This document shows positions 9,832-22,450 of a stretch of DNA of 64,000 nucleotides, piece after piece. Position numbers and translations under genes: made by a program. Position 1 is the first letter of the stretch. Each line of letters starts with the position of its first letter. The notes beneath the pieces are model-generated. The model saw only the letters and a list, made by a program, of their open reading frames with translations. It made no database searches and was not told the DNA's origin. The stretch covers positions 37,377,203 through 37,441,202 of the forward strand of contig JANVCC010000018.1 in the NCBI GenBank assembly GCA_025345505.1, read 5' to 3'. The DNA is from Todiramphus chloris collaris. Its lineage: Eukaryota; Chordata; Aves; Coraciiformes; Alcedinidae.

Positions 9832-12637
9832 CAGATTTTTAAGCCCTCATTATAGTCAACAACACCTAGAGAGCAGCTCAGCTCACCCTAAATTAGCCAC
9901 ATGAGACTTGGCTGAATTGCCCCAAGTGATCTATCTACAGCTATTTGAGATGCTGTAGTCTATCTTACCTAGCCTTTGGTAAGACAAGAATTTACTCTGA
10001 ATCCCATGAATACCTCTGATGTTGTATGGCATCTTAAAAAGTGCAAAATCCCTTGATTTGAGCAAACAAGACGAGCCTGAGTGATGCTCATCTGAATCAT
10101 GACATAGGCATGAGTTTCTAGAGCTCCACTAACTCTAAATGGGAGCTTATGGGGGTTTTTTGGAGTCTCCAGAAGGATGGCACCTATACTCAAGTGCACA
10201 ACACAGTCGCTTAAGCATATGTATCAGATCACAGTGAAGATGCTTTAGAGTATCTGGGACATCCTCACAGACCTCACAGATCTGTGCCCTTCTGTCATAG
10301 CACCTGAGACCACACACTAGGCACTCAGTAGCTCTCAGTGCCTGTGAGAGGAGTGTCTGAACTGACCCCTGGTTGTGTCAGTCTTGTGTCAGCTTGTTAA
10401 ATTCTTCTGAAGAATTATATGATGTAGCTACTTCTAGCTGCAGAAACTGACCTTGGAGGTCCTTTGCAATCCAACATTCCTGAATTCTTGAGCCAAAATA
10501 TTAAGTAAATCCCTCCTGTGTGGATCAGTATTCATTACCTCTATACAACTGCTCGTTAGCAAATACATTTGCCCTCTGTCTCGATCAGTACATTTATCTT
10601 TACATCTGATCTATAGCACTCCAGTATAGACTTGTGGTGCAAATTGAAAAATGGGATACACGTTTGTGCTGTGTGACTTTCACAATGGTATTAGGACAAG
10701 AAGAATAGTATTAGTTTTCAAAGATTCCTCTTGCATAGATAATCAATGAAAATTTTTGGCCAGCAAGTACAAAGCTGTGAGTATTTAATGACAGCAGCTA
10801 GCAATTTATGGAACAGCATGTACTATGTTTATGTAAGCACATATATTATCCAGACATTTTAAAGAATATGTAATTTCCTTAATGATTCCTCTAGGTTAGC
10901 ATGTACAAACCTCTGGCTATCAGTGAAATCAAATGTGATCCAACTATTGTGTTTTTTGGATACCAACTTCTATCTGAACTGAATTTAATTTCTCTTCATT
11001 ACTTTATCATAGTTTTTGTTTTGTTTTTAATAAGAAAAAGCAGATACTGAGCTAATGTGCACCTCCATATAGATTGTAATTTAAAGGTTATCAGAGCTCT
11101 GCCTAAACCAAAATAATTTGGAACCAGTGAGCTGGATATCTTGCTGTTGGCTGACTGAAGGGATAACTCTGAACTTCTGACACAAGGAATTTATTTTAGA
11201 TGCTCACTGCCAAGCTAAGTGCTAAGCCCTCAGAAGGCACCATTGTCCGAATTCCTTGATTTTCCCAGTGCTTACTGTTGCTACAGAAACAATGGAAGAT
11301 TTCATTCCCCAAGCCATGAGGTGAACCCTACAACAGCACTTGTGGTGCTCTAGGAAGACAATGCTTCCTGACAATTTTCTGGGGAAAAAAACCACTGTAA
11401 AATAATTTTTCTAGATGTCAGTGTTCAGATGCTACCAGTGTTTATTAGGACAGAAGGAACAACAACAGGGTAATGAATATGAGAAGTACTTTGGTGCCTG
11501 CTTTAACATATGGGGGTTTATGGATCCCTTTGGGATTACTTGATCACTCATTTCTATGCATGCAGGTCACTTAGCTTTCAAGTCCAAACCTTGAGAAATA
11601 CTTAGTGCAATCGAAAGGAGTGGATACCACATGTACCAGGAGACTGGGCTTGTCATTGATATGTATTAGAATATTTCTCTTTCCTGTGCTGGCTAGGCCA
11701 GCTGTAGTTCCCAGAAAACATGTAGGGGATCCTTGTCCGAGGCATTAAGGTGAGAGGTAGGAGCAAATGCAGAGAGACCATGCATGGAATAAGCCTGGAA
11801 ATGAACCAGGAGCTGACAGAGAAGTTCCACAGCTCAGCCTCTTAGCAAAACCCTCCTTTCTGAATTAATCTCAAGCCTTTCAGCTTTTCAGTTGGAAATA
11901 CAGCTGCTATCCAGCCACCTGAGATCTTAAAGACGCCTGTCATGTCCTCAGTCACCTCTTCACCAGCTAGAAGGATCTGCATGTATTCAACAGTTTCGTA
12001 TACAAAAGCACAGTCATCCCTTGGTCATCTCTGTTGTTCTTCTCTGCATCTTACCCTGTTCATGTTTTGAGCTGAGCAACACAAATTACAGTAATGAAGG
12101 TATGGATGCAGAAAGACTTTCATAGTGGCTTTGTTTTGTTCTCTGTTCCTTTGCTAACAGTCACTGACACCTAATTTATACCAACTGTATGTCAAAATGA
12201 AGTTTTAATAATACCACTGTAACTGTGAGACCTTTCTAAGAGGTAATAGTCAAGTCAGAGCCCATCACTTTACACATAAAGCTGGATTTGTTAAAAACCT
12301 TTTAAATCCATTTACTGAATCCATTTACTGAAACTTTACTGAATTTTACCTGCCCATTTTTATTGTCCGTTGTACATGATCCTTCTGCACTTTTTCACAG
12401 GCAGCTTTCATCTTAACTACCCTGAAAACTTACCACCAAGAAATGCTTTCACTTGCCTATTCATCCTCTTCTCAAGACATTAAACAGCACAGGCCACAGC
12501 AGAGATCCCTGTGGGGTTTCATTAAGAATCATCCACCACTAGGAAAACTGACTGCTCATATAAACCACATTCCTTTTTTTTTTTAACCATTTCTTCATCT
12601 ATGTGATATTTCTTCTTATCCAATAGTAACTTTGTTT
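9832..12637. other. unique sequence, nothing recognised
   Basis: AT-rich, non-repetitive sequence outside the LTR. I see no tRNA, small RNA or convincing exon. About 9860-10480 has a slightly different character and might be an old unrecognised repeat, but I cannot support a family. Confidence 0.55.
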
Positions 12638-13530
12638 ATAGAATCATAGAATCACTGAGGTTGGAAATGAGCTTCAAGATCACCAAGTCCAACCATCTAC
12701 TAAATATTATCAGGACCACTAAACCATGTCCTGAATTGCCACATCTACACGTTTTTTAAACAGCTTCAGGGATGGTGATTCCACCACCTCCCTGGGCAGC
12801 TTGTTCCAAAATTCCTCACCTCTCTTTCAGTAAGAAGAATTTTTCCTAATGTCCAACCTAAACCTCCCCTGGTGGAGCTTAAACACATTTCCTCTTGTCC
12901 TATCACTAGTCAGCTGGGAGAAGAGACCAACACCCACCTCACTACAACCTCGCTTCAGGTAGCTGTAAAGAGCGATAAGGTCTCCTCTCAGCCTTCTCTT
13001 CTCCAGACTAAACAACCCCAGGTCCCTCAGGCACTCATCATAAGACATGTTCTCCAGACCCTTTACCAGCTTCGTTGCCCTTCTCTGAACTTGCCTCATC
13101 ACCTCAATGTCTTTTTTATACTGTGGTGCCCCAAACTGAACATAGTGCTCATCTATGGCCTCATCAGTGCCAAGTACAGGGGCACAATCACTTCTCTACT
13201 CCTGCTGGACACACTATTTCTGATCCAGGCCAGGATGCTGTTGTCCTTCTTGGCCACCTGGGCACGCTGCTGGCTCATGTGCAGCTGGCTGTCCACCAGC
13301 ACTCCCATGTCTTTTTCCATCAGGCATCTTTCCAGCCACTCTTCCCCAATCCTGTAGTGTTGCCTGGGGTTGTTGTGACCCAAGTGCAGGACCCAGCACT
13401 TGGCCTTGTTGAACCTTATCCCATTGACCTCAGCCCATTGATTCAACCTGTCCAGATCTCTCTGCAGAGCCTTCCTACCCTTGAGAAGACTGACAATCCC
13501 ACTCAATTTGGTGTTGTCTGCAAACCTGAG
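12638..13530 (-). mobile_element. CR1 LINE, 5'-truncated (minus strand)
   Basis: A roughly 0.9-kb CR1 copy. The 3' tail (reverse complement of 'agaatcatagaatc') is at the low end, followed by the 3' untranslated region. ORF2 is then split in two frames: 12827-13102 carries [11 protein letters not shown] and [14 protein letters not shown], and 13153-13581 carries the second half of the reverse transcriptase. The catalytic block reads FADNTKLSG instead of the usual FADDTKL, so the second catalytic Asp is Asn here. The frame change near 13100-13150 and 5' truncation near 13530 make it inactive. The sequence beyond 13530 is host DNA although the open frame continues to 13581. Its 3' end resembles the copy at 36821, so both probably belong to one subfamily. 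Confidence 0.95.
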
Positions 13531-16500
13531 AGTTATTGGGGAGAAACTTGTTGGCCAATTATTAAATATTTTTCCGTGCATCTTTTTCTCTGAATTTAGA
13601 CAACATTCTTCACTTTCAGAAGCGTTAATCTGTCTCTCACTGCTTTGTTAGTGTTTATCCAGTTCTTACTTTCAAATGCCTTATATTCGTAGGCCTTATA
13701 ACGATCCTCATAAATCTTTGGAGTTTTTGGGAGCCAGAAAGATTTCTCCATCAAGCTATTGACAGCAGTGAATACTGTTGAGGACATACACTGCCCATCT
13801 TGCAGATATTTATGCCTATTAACTGCTAGATACAATTACATTGGTCTTCTCATCAATATACAAACATGTTATTGGATTTTTCTTTGTTGATATGAAGCCT
13901 CAGAACTGATTTTAGTTTCTTGGTACCAAATTTGCTACCCTTACAGTATTTGATGCATATTGTTTCCATTTGCCATATTCCAAATATTATTATCCAATGA
14001 TATTATCACAGAGACTGACCTATTTTCTGTAATCACATTCATGAGTAAGGAATTATAGGTTCCCATCTCTGGTTTAATTTAACTAATCTTGGATTTCACG
14101 CACCACATCCCCTGCCCCGCCATTTTCATATCCTCTTCTAAAAATTCAGATGCATAGTTAAACTACCCTAACTGGTTTAATGGAGATTTCAAATATCTCT
14201 AAGACAGAGCAGCTGGGTCTGGGTGAAAGGAGTGAGGGGGGAGAATGCTTCTTACCTCAGGGGCAGTGGGACATACTCAGGGAGACAAAGATCCAAGAGT
14301 CCTTCCAAGAGAAGGTAAAGAAGGACATTCAGAGGCTGAAGCTGTAAGGAGCATGGCAGATGCAATGGTCCCTGGGACCAAAGAACCAAAGGGCCATTCC
14401 TGATTAGGCAATTTGGATATGGCTTACCCTACTTCTAAAGTCGAAGAGAGTTTTGCCCTGTGTGTGTGATCTCTACTGTACCAATTGGCTCTAGGAGCAG
14501 AGAGAGGTTCATGGCTGCCCTATTTACTACTCCAGCTGCTGCCTGTCTCACTGGTGACAGAAAATGTCTCAATTTGTGCAGTTTGCTGCAATTCAGAAAA
14601 TTATTGAATTGACTTTAAAAAGCCCGTGGAAACAGTGGTGTGCCCTGTAAAGACACAGTGGATGTGGGGATGAGTCTTTTATAAGCTTTTTTACTTCTGT
14701 TCAACCTGACTTAGGACTATGAGGTTTCTGTAAAGAAGAAGTTGAGAATTTGAGCTTATATTCTAATGAAACCTGACTTTTGTAAGTTTAAAATCTTTCT
14801 ACTCTGAGTTGGAAGGTTTATTTTGGAAAGACATGCTCCAAAGCTTTGGGTAACTTGCATTCCTCTTGCAATACGTTATGCATTCTTTTCAGTATCCGAG
14901 TTTCTCTCTCTACAGCATTGTTTTCTGTTGCTTTCTGTGGAGTCATCTTAGTCTGCATTTGCAGCCTCTTTTTCAATGACAGCATTTCAAACTCTCATGT
15001 TCTTAGTCTAGATTTTAATTCACTGATCTCTGAGTATTTCTTACACCAAGATGGAATATGCAGTTTTTCTCTACTTATGCAAATATTCACTGTTCTGCAC
15101 CATACTTGTTTTGATATGGATATGAATATGAATTGCACAGCAATTGACCTTGGTCTTTGCTCAGTCGGTCTACCAATGGTGCAGACTGCCAGGACTGTTT
15201 TGATCTCTGCATGAATAGTGAATCACCTCATTTCTTATCTGGCTTTTTGTACGAAAACATGCTTTCCCAGGGGACCTATTTGCAGATTCCAGTAGTCATG
15301 GTACTTTTCACTTTTCTACGCTTTTTACACCCCCTTTGCTCTCCTCGTAGATTGTACAGTGTTCTTCAGTGCCTTCAAGACTGGTCCTTGCATATTATTG
15401 GGGTGCCTTCTGCTTTCTGTGCTATGCCACTGCAGGAAAATTTGGCAGCTCTGAAACATTTCCTGCAAAGCTTTCCCCTCCTCTGATTCAGGAGATTCCA
15501 CTGTTGCATTGCTCAAAAGCTGCAGGGCCAGATTCAGAGGTGTGCAACTTAAAGACACAGCATTAGGCTGAAAGTAGAGGGCCAAGGGACTTGCTCTGGC
15601 CTTAGACATCACCAGTGCCCTCCTGAAATTCAACTGCTCCTGCAGCCCAGGGGTGTCTGAGACTGAGAGTCTTTTCAAAGTGACCCTTGGAATAGCTGCA
15701 GCGATTGCCTATGCCACACTGAGGATGTGTGTGCAGTACAGTCCTTGGCAACACTGAATATGCTACTGGGAGGCCAATGTAGGCATCTTGATACCTCATC
15801 ACTGTGCGTTACTGATAGAGGCAGCCAGTGATGCTCATCAGCCTGCCAACCAAAGTCAGCAGCTACAAGCCCCTCTTCGGTGTAGTGTGAAACTCCACAG
15901 ACCACCCTCAGTAGTAACAAAAGGAGACACAGAGGCAACTACCAGCTGTAAGGGGAAGCAGAGGAGCAATCTCCAGCGTCCCAGCTGGAGCTGAGCACAT
16001 GTCCACTCTTCTGCTGGCTTGGAGTTGCCTGGCTGGCTCCGCTGCTGCCTTGTAAGAGCCAGGTTATTTACTGCTGTTCCTTTGCCAAGCTCAGATCCCA
16101 AACAGACGGATGCTTACGACTTAGACCATATTATTGCAGCAAAGCTGGTCGCTCGAAAAGGCCGTGTCACAATACTGACAGGTGCTGTGCACAGAAGGGA
16201 GAAGCAGCTGAAGGGGTGTTGTAGCCAAACTGACTGAAGCTGTAGCCCCAGTTATTCCATGTCTCCCTCTGTGACTTGCGAGGGAGAGGGCTGCTTTCTG
16301 TGATAGGTGCTGATAAATTCTTCATCTTCAGTCCAACATAAATCCCTTCTGAGCTAAAGCTCAGAGTTTTGACAAATTTGCGACCAGAGCTGAGATTAAC
16401 TCACTGTAACCGTGCGTATCTTTCTAATCAGGGGTGGTTTTGCTTTGCTTTGGATGGAGCTATGTGACCCCAAAGCAAAATGCTGCAGATGAATTCCATG

Positions 16501-17051
16501 CTCTACTGAAACCTTGTAGATTCATGTTTATTCATTTAAAATTTGTCTTCTCAAAAGTTATTTTCTTCTAAAATTGTTAATGTATTCTGATAGCTGTTGG
16601 GAATTTAAAGCTGTCATTTTTCTTGGCTTGCTGGGAGGGTTATGTGTCACTTATAATTTACACAATATGGTGGTTAAAAGGTGTAAGTGCTGTTTCATTA
16701 TTACAGGGAGCTTGGAGAAACAACGCAGCTGAGAAAATTAGCTGTAGATAGCCTCTAGAGGTTTATGCAGCTCAGGATTTTGTGATCTCCTTTTGATGAG
16801 ATTCATTAATAGTGTTGTATGCTTAGTTACACCTCCATCTCTGCCTGCCGATCATGACCATGAGATCAGAGAAAGGTTACAGTGCTCAGAGCCTAGTGTT
16901 GCTGGAAAAGTCAGTGAATGTGATCCTGCACGGGCCAGGCCTGCACAGACTGTCTGCTCTTGTTGCAAGTTTGCTGGCGTAAGGCACGAAGGAAAGCGTT
17001 CACAATGGCTGTACTTCAAAGATACTCTGGTGCTGTTTGGTTTATTCCACA
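13531..17051. other. unique sequence, no gene recognised
   Basis: Mostly AT-rich. 15400-16250 is richer in G+C and holds several overlapping open frames up to 122 codons on both strands, none with recognisable motifs or supported by a convincing splice pattern. No RNA gene or transposon is recognised. Confidence 0.5.
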
Positions 17052-17633
17052 CAGAATCACAGAATGTTAGGGATTGGAAGGGACCTTGAAAGATCATCTG
17101 GTCCAACCCCCCTGCCAGAGAAGGATCACCTAGATCAGGTCAGACAGGAATGTGTCCAGGCAGGTTTTGAATGTCTACAGAGGAGGAAACCCCACAACCT
17201 CTCTGGGCAGCCTGTTCCGTATTCAAAAGAACTCAGTCTCTTTTCTCGTCCGGATCGAGACAGTCACCCTCACCGTGAAGAAGTTTTTTCTCATGTTTAT
17301 GTGGAACCTCCTGTGTTCCAGCTTGTACCCATTGCCCCTTGTCCTATCATTGCTTGAGACTGAGAAAAGCCTGGCTCCATCCTCCTGACACTCAGCTTTT
17401 ACATATTTATAAACATTAATGAGGTCTCCCCTCAGTCTCCTCTTATCCAAGCTGAAGAGACTCAGCTCCCTCAGCCTTTCCTCATAAGGGAGACATTCCA
17501 CTCCCTTAATCATCTTTGTGGCTCTGCGCTGGACTCTCTCAAGAAGTTCCCTGTCCTTCTTGAACTGAGGGGCCCAGAACTGGGCACAATATTCCAGATG
17601 CAGCCTCACCAGGGCAGAGTAGAGGGGGAGAAG
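17052..17633 (-). mobile_element. CR1 LINE, 5'-truncated (minus strand)
   Basis: The 3' end starts at 17052 with the reverse complement of the ATTCTGTGATTCTG-type tail. Minus-strand translation of 17223-17609 gives CR1 C-terminal motifs: [43 protein letters not shown], and [11 protein letters not shown]. About 42 bp at 17219-17260 have no counterpart in the other copies and interrupt the usual 'cctgttcc...gtcaccctc' junction. This extra piece contains three CpG dinucleotides. The copy is 5'-truncated at about 17633, where a CR1 fragment in the opposite orientation begins. Confidence 0.94.
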
Positions 17634-17640
17634 AAGCTCC

Positions 17641-17794
17641 AGACATGGACATACTGAAGAGATTCCAATGAAGTGCCATGAAGATGGTGATGGGCTTGGA
17701 GCACCTCACAAATGAAGAAAGACTGAGAGAGCTGAGACTGTTTAGCTTGAAGAAGAGAAGGCTCAGAGGGATCTCATCAACATATATAAATGTA
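17641..17794 (+). mobile_element. CR1 LINE internal fragment, inverted next to previous copy
   Basis: Plus-strand CR1 sequence equivalent to the ORF2 C-terminus. Translation shows the degenerate block NEERLRELRLFSLKKRRLRG, with a stop near the start of the fragment. It lies head-to-head with the CR1 at 17052-17633 and overlaps it in content: the minus copy also contains the RVQRRATK and [12 protein letters not shown] region. The two are therefore partly complementary and could fold together in RNA. Both ends are truncated. Confidence 0.85.
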
Positions 17795-20533
17795 GGCTTA
17801 TGGCCATGATGTTTCATGATGCTGACCTCAACCCGCAGACTGCTTTTCTGTCTTGACCTTGGCCTTGCCTCATCACTATAGCTCTGCTTAGTGATCACCA
17901 ATCCTGGTCCTAACTGATCTGCATACTGACTTCCGAGTTAGATCTTGGATGTGCCTCGTCACTAAGATACTGCTTTATAATCTGCACTTTTGGTTGAACT
18001 GGCCACCATCTCAGGGTCTGTCCTGCTCACCTCACTCAAGCTCTGTAGGATGAGCCTCAGCTGGTGGAGACTCTTCGCTACCCACCCTGGAGTCCTGTAC
18101 AGCTCCTGGCCCTGGGGAAGCAGTCCTGCTCTTGCTGTTCCCTGAGATGCATTCATCTTCTTGTGATACTTGCTGTTGTGTACCCTGGGGGACTGCACTG
18201 TGCTGATCAGCTCTCTCTCTCCAGTTTCCCCACAGGCAGAAGTTGTCACATCTGCCCAGTTAAACATAGTCTTAGCAGAGGGAAGAACATGCATATATGA
18301 CACATATATGTTTTGCAATTGCAGCCTGAATGTTCACTTCTTAGGGAAATATGCAGGAAGAGGCAAAGGCATCTTTTGATATTCTAAGCATGAATCGAAT
18401 CACCCTCGCAGGCTGGAGGCTGCAAGAGGCATCAAGGACCAGGCAAATTTGGATGGGTACACATACACATACACATGCATACCCACAGTTTTAACCTGAT
18501 ATCTTGCCAGCATATCCCAAGCACAGAGGGCAGAAGAAGAGTACACCATTTAACAGCTGGGAAGATTTCAGTGTTGGGAAGCTCTCTGCTTGAGGAAGGA
18601 GACTGTCATAACAAGGTCTTCTAGCCACAGAGCACACCGAGAGTCTACACTGAGCAGCTTCAGGGTCCCTACATTTAAAGTCCTTTATAAAAGATTGTAT
18701 CTAGAGGATCTCTCTGTTAATCTATTTTTTACCCTTGAGTTACTAGACACTCTCCACTCCACTCTTTCTGAAAAAAGGGCTTGTGGAAGGATAGGTTGCT
18801 GTGCTTGGAGCTCCAGGAAAACCATTATCCAGCTTGAAATAATCTAGATAAATGGATGGGACCTCATCCTGTAGGGGTACTTTATATATGTGGTGTACTC
18901 AAAGCCTCATGGGCTTCTAGGTGTGTAAGTGACACAAAAACCCACCTTTTTTTTTTTTTTTGTGTTAGAAATTCCAACTGTAACACCAGAAGTCATGACA
19001 CTTCATGGCTTCCAGTTGTTCCTGACAATTTGTCTACCTCAGGGTACTGAGCAGTGTGTTGCAGGTCACAGACAGGGGGTTGTGCAATAAACCCTGATTT
19101 TTGAACAGAGGCAAGGAAGCAGGTTGTGGCTAGTTGGTGTGTTGATAGGACTGAAGAGATCGATGACAAACTGAGGCATTGACTTCAGAGAATTCCTATC
19201 CTGCTAAAAGTAGCAAAACAACTAAAATACAAAATGATTAGGCAAGGAATTCATTTGCTTGAATGCCTGGAAGATGAGTAGAATTTCTGGCTGGTAATGT
19301 ATTCAGGTATAAGCCTGAGGATTTACAACATATATAATTAAGTGGTGTAGCAGAGAGGTGAGGCTGACATGACTTCTTACTATCAGTAAAACATACTGGA
19401 AATTATAGATTAATTTTCCTAAATAAGGATAATACATTATTTTATCATCTTCCTTCTATGTTTTTACACCAAGGACTCAATCCAAGCCCACTGCATTTGA
19501 TGGAAAGACTCATATTGACTTCAGTGGGCTTTAGATCAGGCTTCTTACAAATATCACACTTACAAACATACAAACTTTGGAGGTTTTTTCGGTTAAGTAA
19601 CTATCTTGATTAGCTTTTCAAAATTCATACAAATCAACAATAAAGCTTTTGAGTGATATACAAAATGCTCATGGAAATATCTACTCGTGCCAGTCTAAGA
19701 TAATTAGTAAGGCTTCAAGTATAAAATCAATTTGTTTTCCTTATCTATTGCCAACAAATAGACAGTGCCTGCACAGAAGTTTTCTTTCTTCTGCATTAAT
19801 AGCCAGAGAACTTTACCAGTTTGTTCATAGTCAAAAGGATCTGAACTCTGTTGTACCCTGCAGTGAAATGAAATAACATGTCTAGAGTTTCAAATTGCCA
19901 GCTGATGTGAAGCCGCGGTTGGAACATAAAGCAATTCTGTGATTAGAAAACATCCCTCTCTCTCTCTGTCTTAAAAAAAAAAAAAAAAGAAATCACATCA
20001 GTCAGGAGGAATAGAAAGTTCTGTCAATGGGCTTTTTGTCATCTGATTGTGAATTATTGTAACAGCGGCTTTGCAGGATGCCATTTTCTGAGCCCTGCTT
20101 TGAACCGATACACCACTTGCAATTTCTTCTGTCCTATACTCACACGTCATAAAAAGCAGGAATCTGGTAGTGCTAAACATCCAAACCTCACATTGTCATT
20201 AAAATCTGGAACAGATTTTGTGATTAAAGTTTTTGAGTTGTCATGGACATATTTCCCCATAAAGACAAGTATCACTGCCATATCAGAAGATATTTGTTTC
20301 AAGAAAAGCAACATTTCACAACTGAAAATGATGTAGGCCAAAAGATGTCTTTTCATATATATCACATCTTCTCTGTAATGTATTGGCATGGGTCCCAGCA
20401 AGGGTAGATTTGCCCTACTTGGAACGCAGTCGTCTTAGCTGAGCAGAATACAGAACATCTCTTTGCTCATCACATTATTTTCTACATATTTTGAATGCTT
20501 CCTGCATTGAAGCTGAAAGACTAAAATTTCAGT
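17795..20533. other. unique sequence with degenerate duplication and short simple repeats
   Basis: About 17855-18020 appears to hold two degenerate copies of one unit (compare 'ccttgcctcatcac' near 17864 with 'atgtgcctcgtcac' near 17950). A CA/TA-rich stretch lies at 18458-18480, a T run near 18949-18962, and a CT run followed by 16 A at 19954-19988. An AATAAA near 19087 occurs without a recognisable gene. No coding exon is supported. Confidence 0.5.
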
Positions 20534-20592
20534 AAAAACACAACACAACAAAACAAAACAAAACAAAACAAAACAAAACAAAACAAAACAAA
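20534..20592. repeat. (CAAAA)n microsatellite
   Basis: About eleven CAAAA pentamers with slight variation at the left edge. A simple repeat; no retroposed body is recognisable next to it. Confidence 0.95.
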
Positions 20593-22334
20593 GCACACTC
20601 AGAAGCTATATGTACATCTCCAATAATCTCTGTTGCAAAATTTAACCATGAATTGTTGTAACACAGTGCTCCCATGAAACAGCCAAGGAACTTCATTCAG
20701 TGAGAGAGAAATGACTCCTTTCTGATCCCTTTTAGCTGTTCAGGTCTCATAAATCTTTTCCAAAGATTTAACTGTAGCTCAGGAGGATGGGGTTCTGTTT
20801 CAGGGGAATGAGACTCCAAATGTCTCTGTGTACTGGATTGCTGTGAAGCTGTCATAGTATTTCCTCTCCAGCACTCACTGGAATCACATGGATCTAGCAG
20901 AGGTCCTCACTAGACTCCTTCACTGTCTGTGCTCCAGCCAGTCCACACCAAACCCTTCCTTGCACACCATAAACCTCTGTGCAAAGTAAAAACTTCTTCT
21001 GCATGTCTTAAGGAAGACTTGTTTAAAATACAGTTCTCAAAGTGCTAGCTGCTCTTTGTGTAAGCAAATAAAAATTGTGGTAGCAGGTATTTCATATTAG
21101 AACAAGTTGTGAAAATAATTTGGGAAAACATGTTGAAGCTACCGAAGACAGAACTATGTCATTCCACAGTTCTGTGATTCCCCTGCATATGTCTAAGCAC
21201 ACACACAAAAAATCTACTCTAGATTGTTTAAGACAGTCTTAGCACTGAATCGTACTTCAAAGCAAGAACAACAAAGAGAGAGTGTGTGATTTGCTCATGT
21301 TTTCAGAGAGCTCTGTATGATCCATATTTGTTGTATGCATATGCCTGCACTCTGCCATACTTAGCAGCGTCTGGGAATGTGCATTTCGAATGTATTGATC
21401 ATGGAAAGATGATTACACTGCCAAATGCAAGGTATTACTACTGGCATTTTTATAGGTGGATTTGTCAGAAGACCGTAAGGTGTATAGCCTGTGGGAACAT
21501 TGTGCTTTGCTCTTTATAAAGTATATTACTGTATATAACAAGGCAGGTACTTCCCGGAACAATGAGGAATCTACAGAAACATTTTGGTAATGGTGGTTGA
21601 GAAAGGACGTCTCTTTATCATTTTCCCTGTTTTTTCATCCTTTATACACCTCAAGATTCTTGCCTCCTTATGTAACTATTCCTTTAGCCTTATCTGCTGG
21701 AAAGGCCTACCAGAGTCTAGGGTAGTGGAGTGAAATTGCAGTTGTTTTGAGACTATTTGATTTGCTTCAGCCTATTATTATACCTGAATTTAGGAAGGGT
21801 TGTCCCTATGATGGACCTTCTGAGTGTGCTGTGACAGAAACACATAGTACCAACCCACAAAAGCTTTTCACTATTATTTACACTTGAAAGCACAGAGATG
21901 TACGAATTAGTTGTTGAGAAATCAGTGCTTTAAAAATGCAGACTTCATGGTTTTTTTCTCAGGTATAAACATTATTTCAGATATTGGCTGTGATCACTCC
22001 TCTCTTCAGAAGCAGAGTGTTTTGTTAGTGCTTGAAGAAAATATTGTCTCCATATTTCTAGGAACTCTTGAAAATGCTTGAGGTGGTGACTTTCTGTTTC
22101 ACCCAGGAGATACAGATCAATCACAAATGTGAGTCAGCTCATACTTGTATCAACCATCAGGACAGAAAAGGAGTGCAGCTTGAGTGGAAATGACATCGGA
22201 GGTAAGTTATTTTAAAATATTTATGTATCAAAACCTCATGTTGAAGCACAAAGGTTTAGGGCTTCAATATGGTTAAAGGTCACTGAGCTCAATCTTGGTT
22301 GACAACCTGAAAAAGGCAAAACTAGTTCCTTTCC
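20593..22334. other. unique sequence, one candidate exon
   Basis: AT-rich single-copy sequence. It contains the candidate exon described at 22107-22201 and an open frame at 21286-21519. The latter follows a short 'tgttttcag' acceptor-like word but has only a weak donor, so I do not call it as an exon. Confidence 0.5.
22107..22201 (+). other. candidate exon (95 bp), unknown gene
   Basis: A pyrimidine-rich acceptor ending 'gtttcacccag' precedes it and a consensus donor GAG|GTAAGT follows. One frame (starting at the second base) is open throughout. The translation shows no motif that I know. Pairs of good splice sites this close together also occur by chance in 64 kb, so this is only a candidate. 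Confidence 0.15.
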
Positions 22335-22450
22335 GTAACAGTCAGAACTATGTGAATTCTGGGGATGACCTTGACTGCAGTGACCATGAGATGGTGGAAT
22401 TCATGGTCTTGAGAGGAAGGAACAAAGCATCTAGGAAGATCACAGCCATG
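22335..22450 (+). mobile_element. CR1 LINE endonuclease fragment (plus strand), interrupted by an LTR
   Basis: Plus-strand translation across about 22365-22445 gives DLDCSDHEMVEFMVLRGRNK, the C-terminal block of the CR1 ORF2 endonuclease with its catalytic SDH. The equivalent block in the copy at 27395-27808 reads SSDHDMVEFSIIQGRSK. The match stops exactly at 22450, where an LTR begins with TGTCCTGG at 22451. The start near 22335 is approximate. No continuation of CR1 is visible beyond the LTR fragment. Confidence 0.8.

Noticed and set aside
12872-13593. Plus-strand open frames of 161 and 172 codons
   Set aside because: They are antisense shadows of the minus-strand CR1 ORF2.
15325-15678. 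Minus-strand 117-codon open frame as a gag-like or host coding piece
   Set aside because: No recognisable motif. The surrounding open frames on both strands are of similar length, as expected by chance at this base composition.
17052-17794. Twin-priming 5' inversion as the origin of the inverted CR1 pair
   Set aside because: Twin priming yields two non-overlapping parts of one element, whereas these two halves cover the same part of ORF2.
21286-21519. 77-codon frame after an acceptor-like word as an exon
   Set aside because: The pyrimidine tract is short and the only donor (AAG|GTATTA) is weak.
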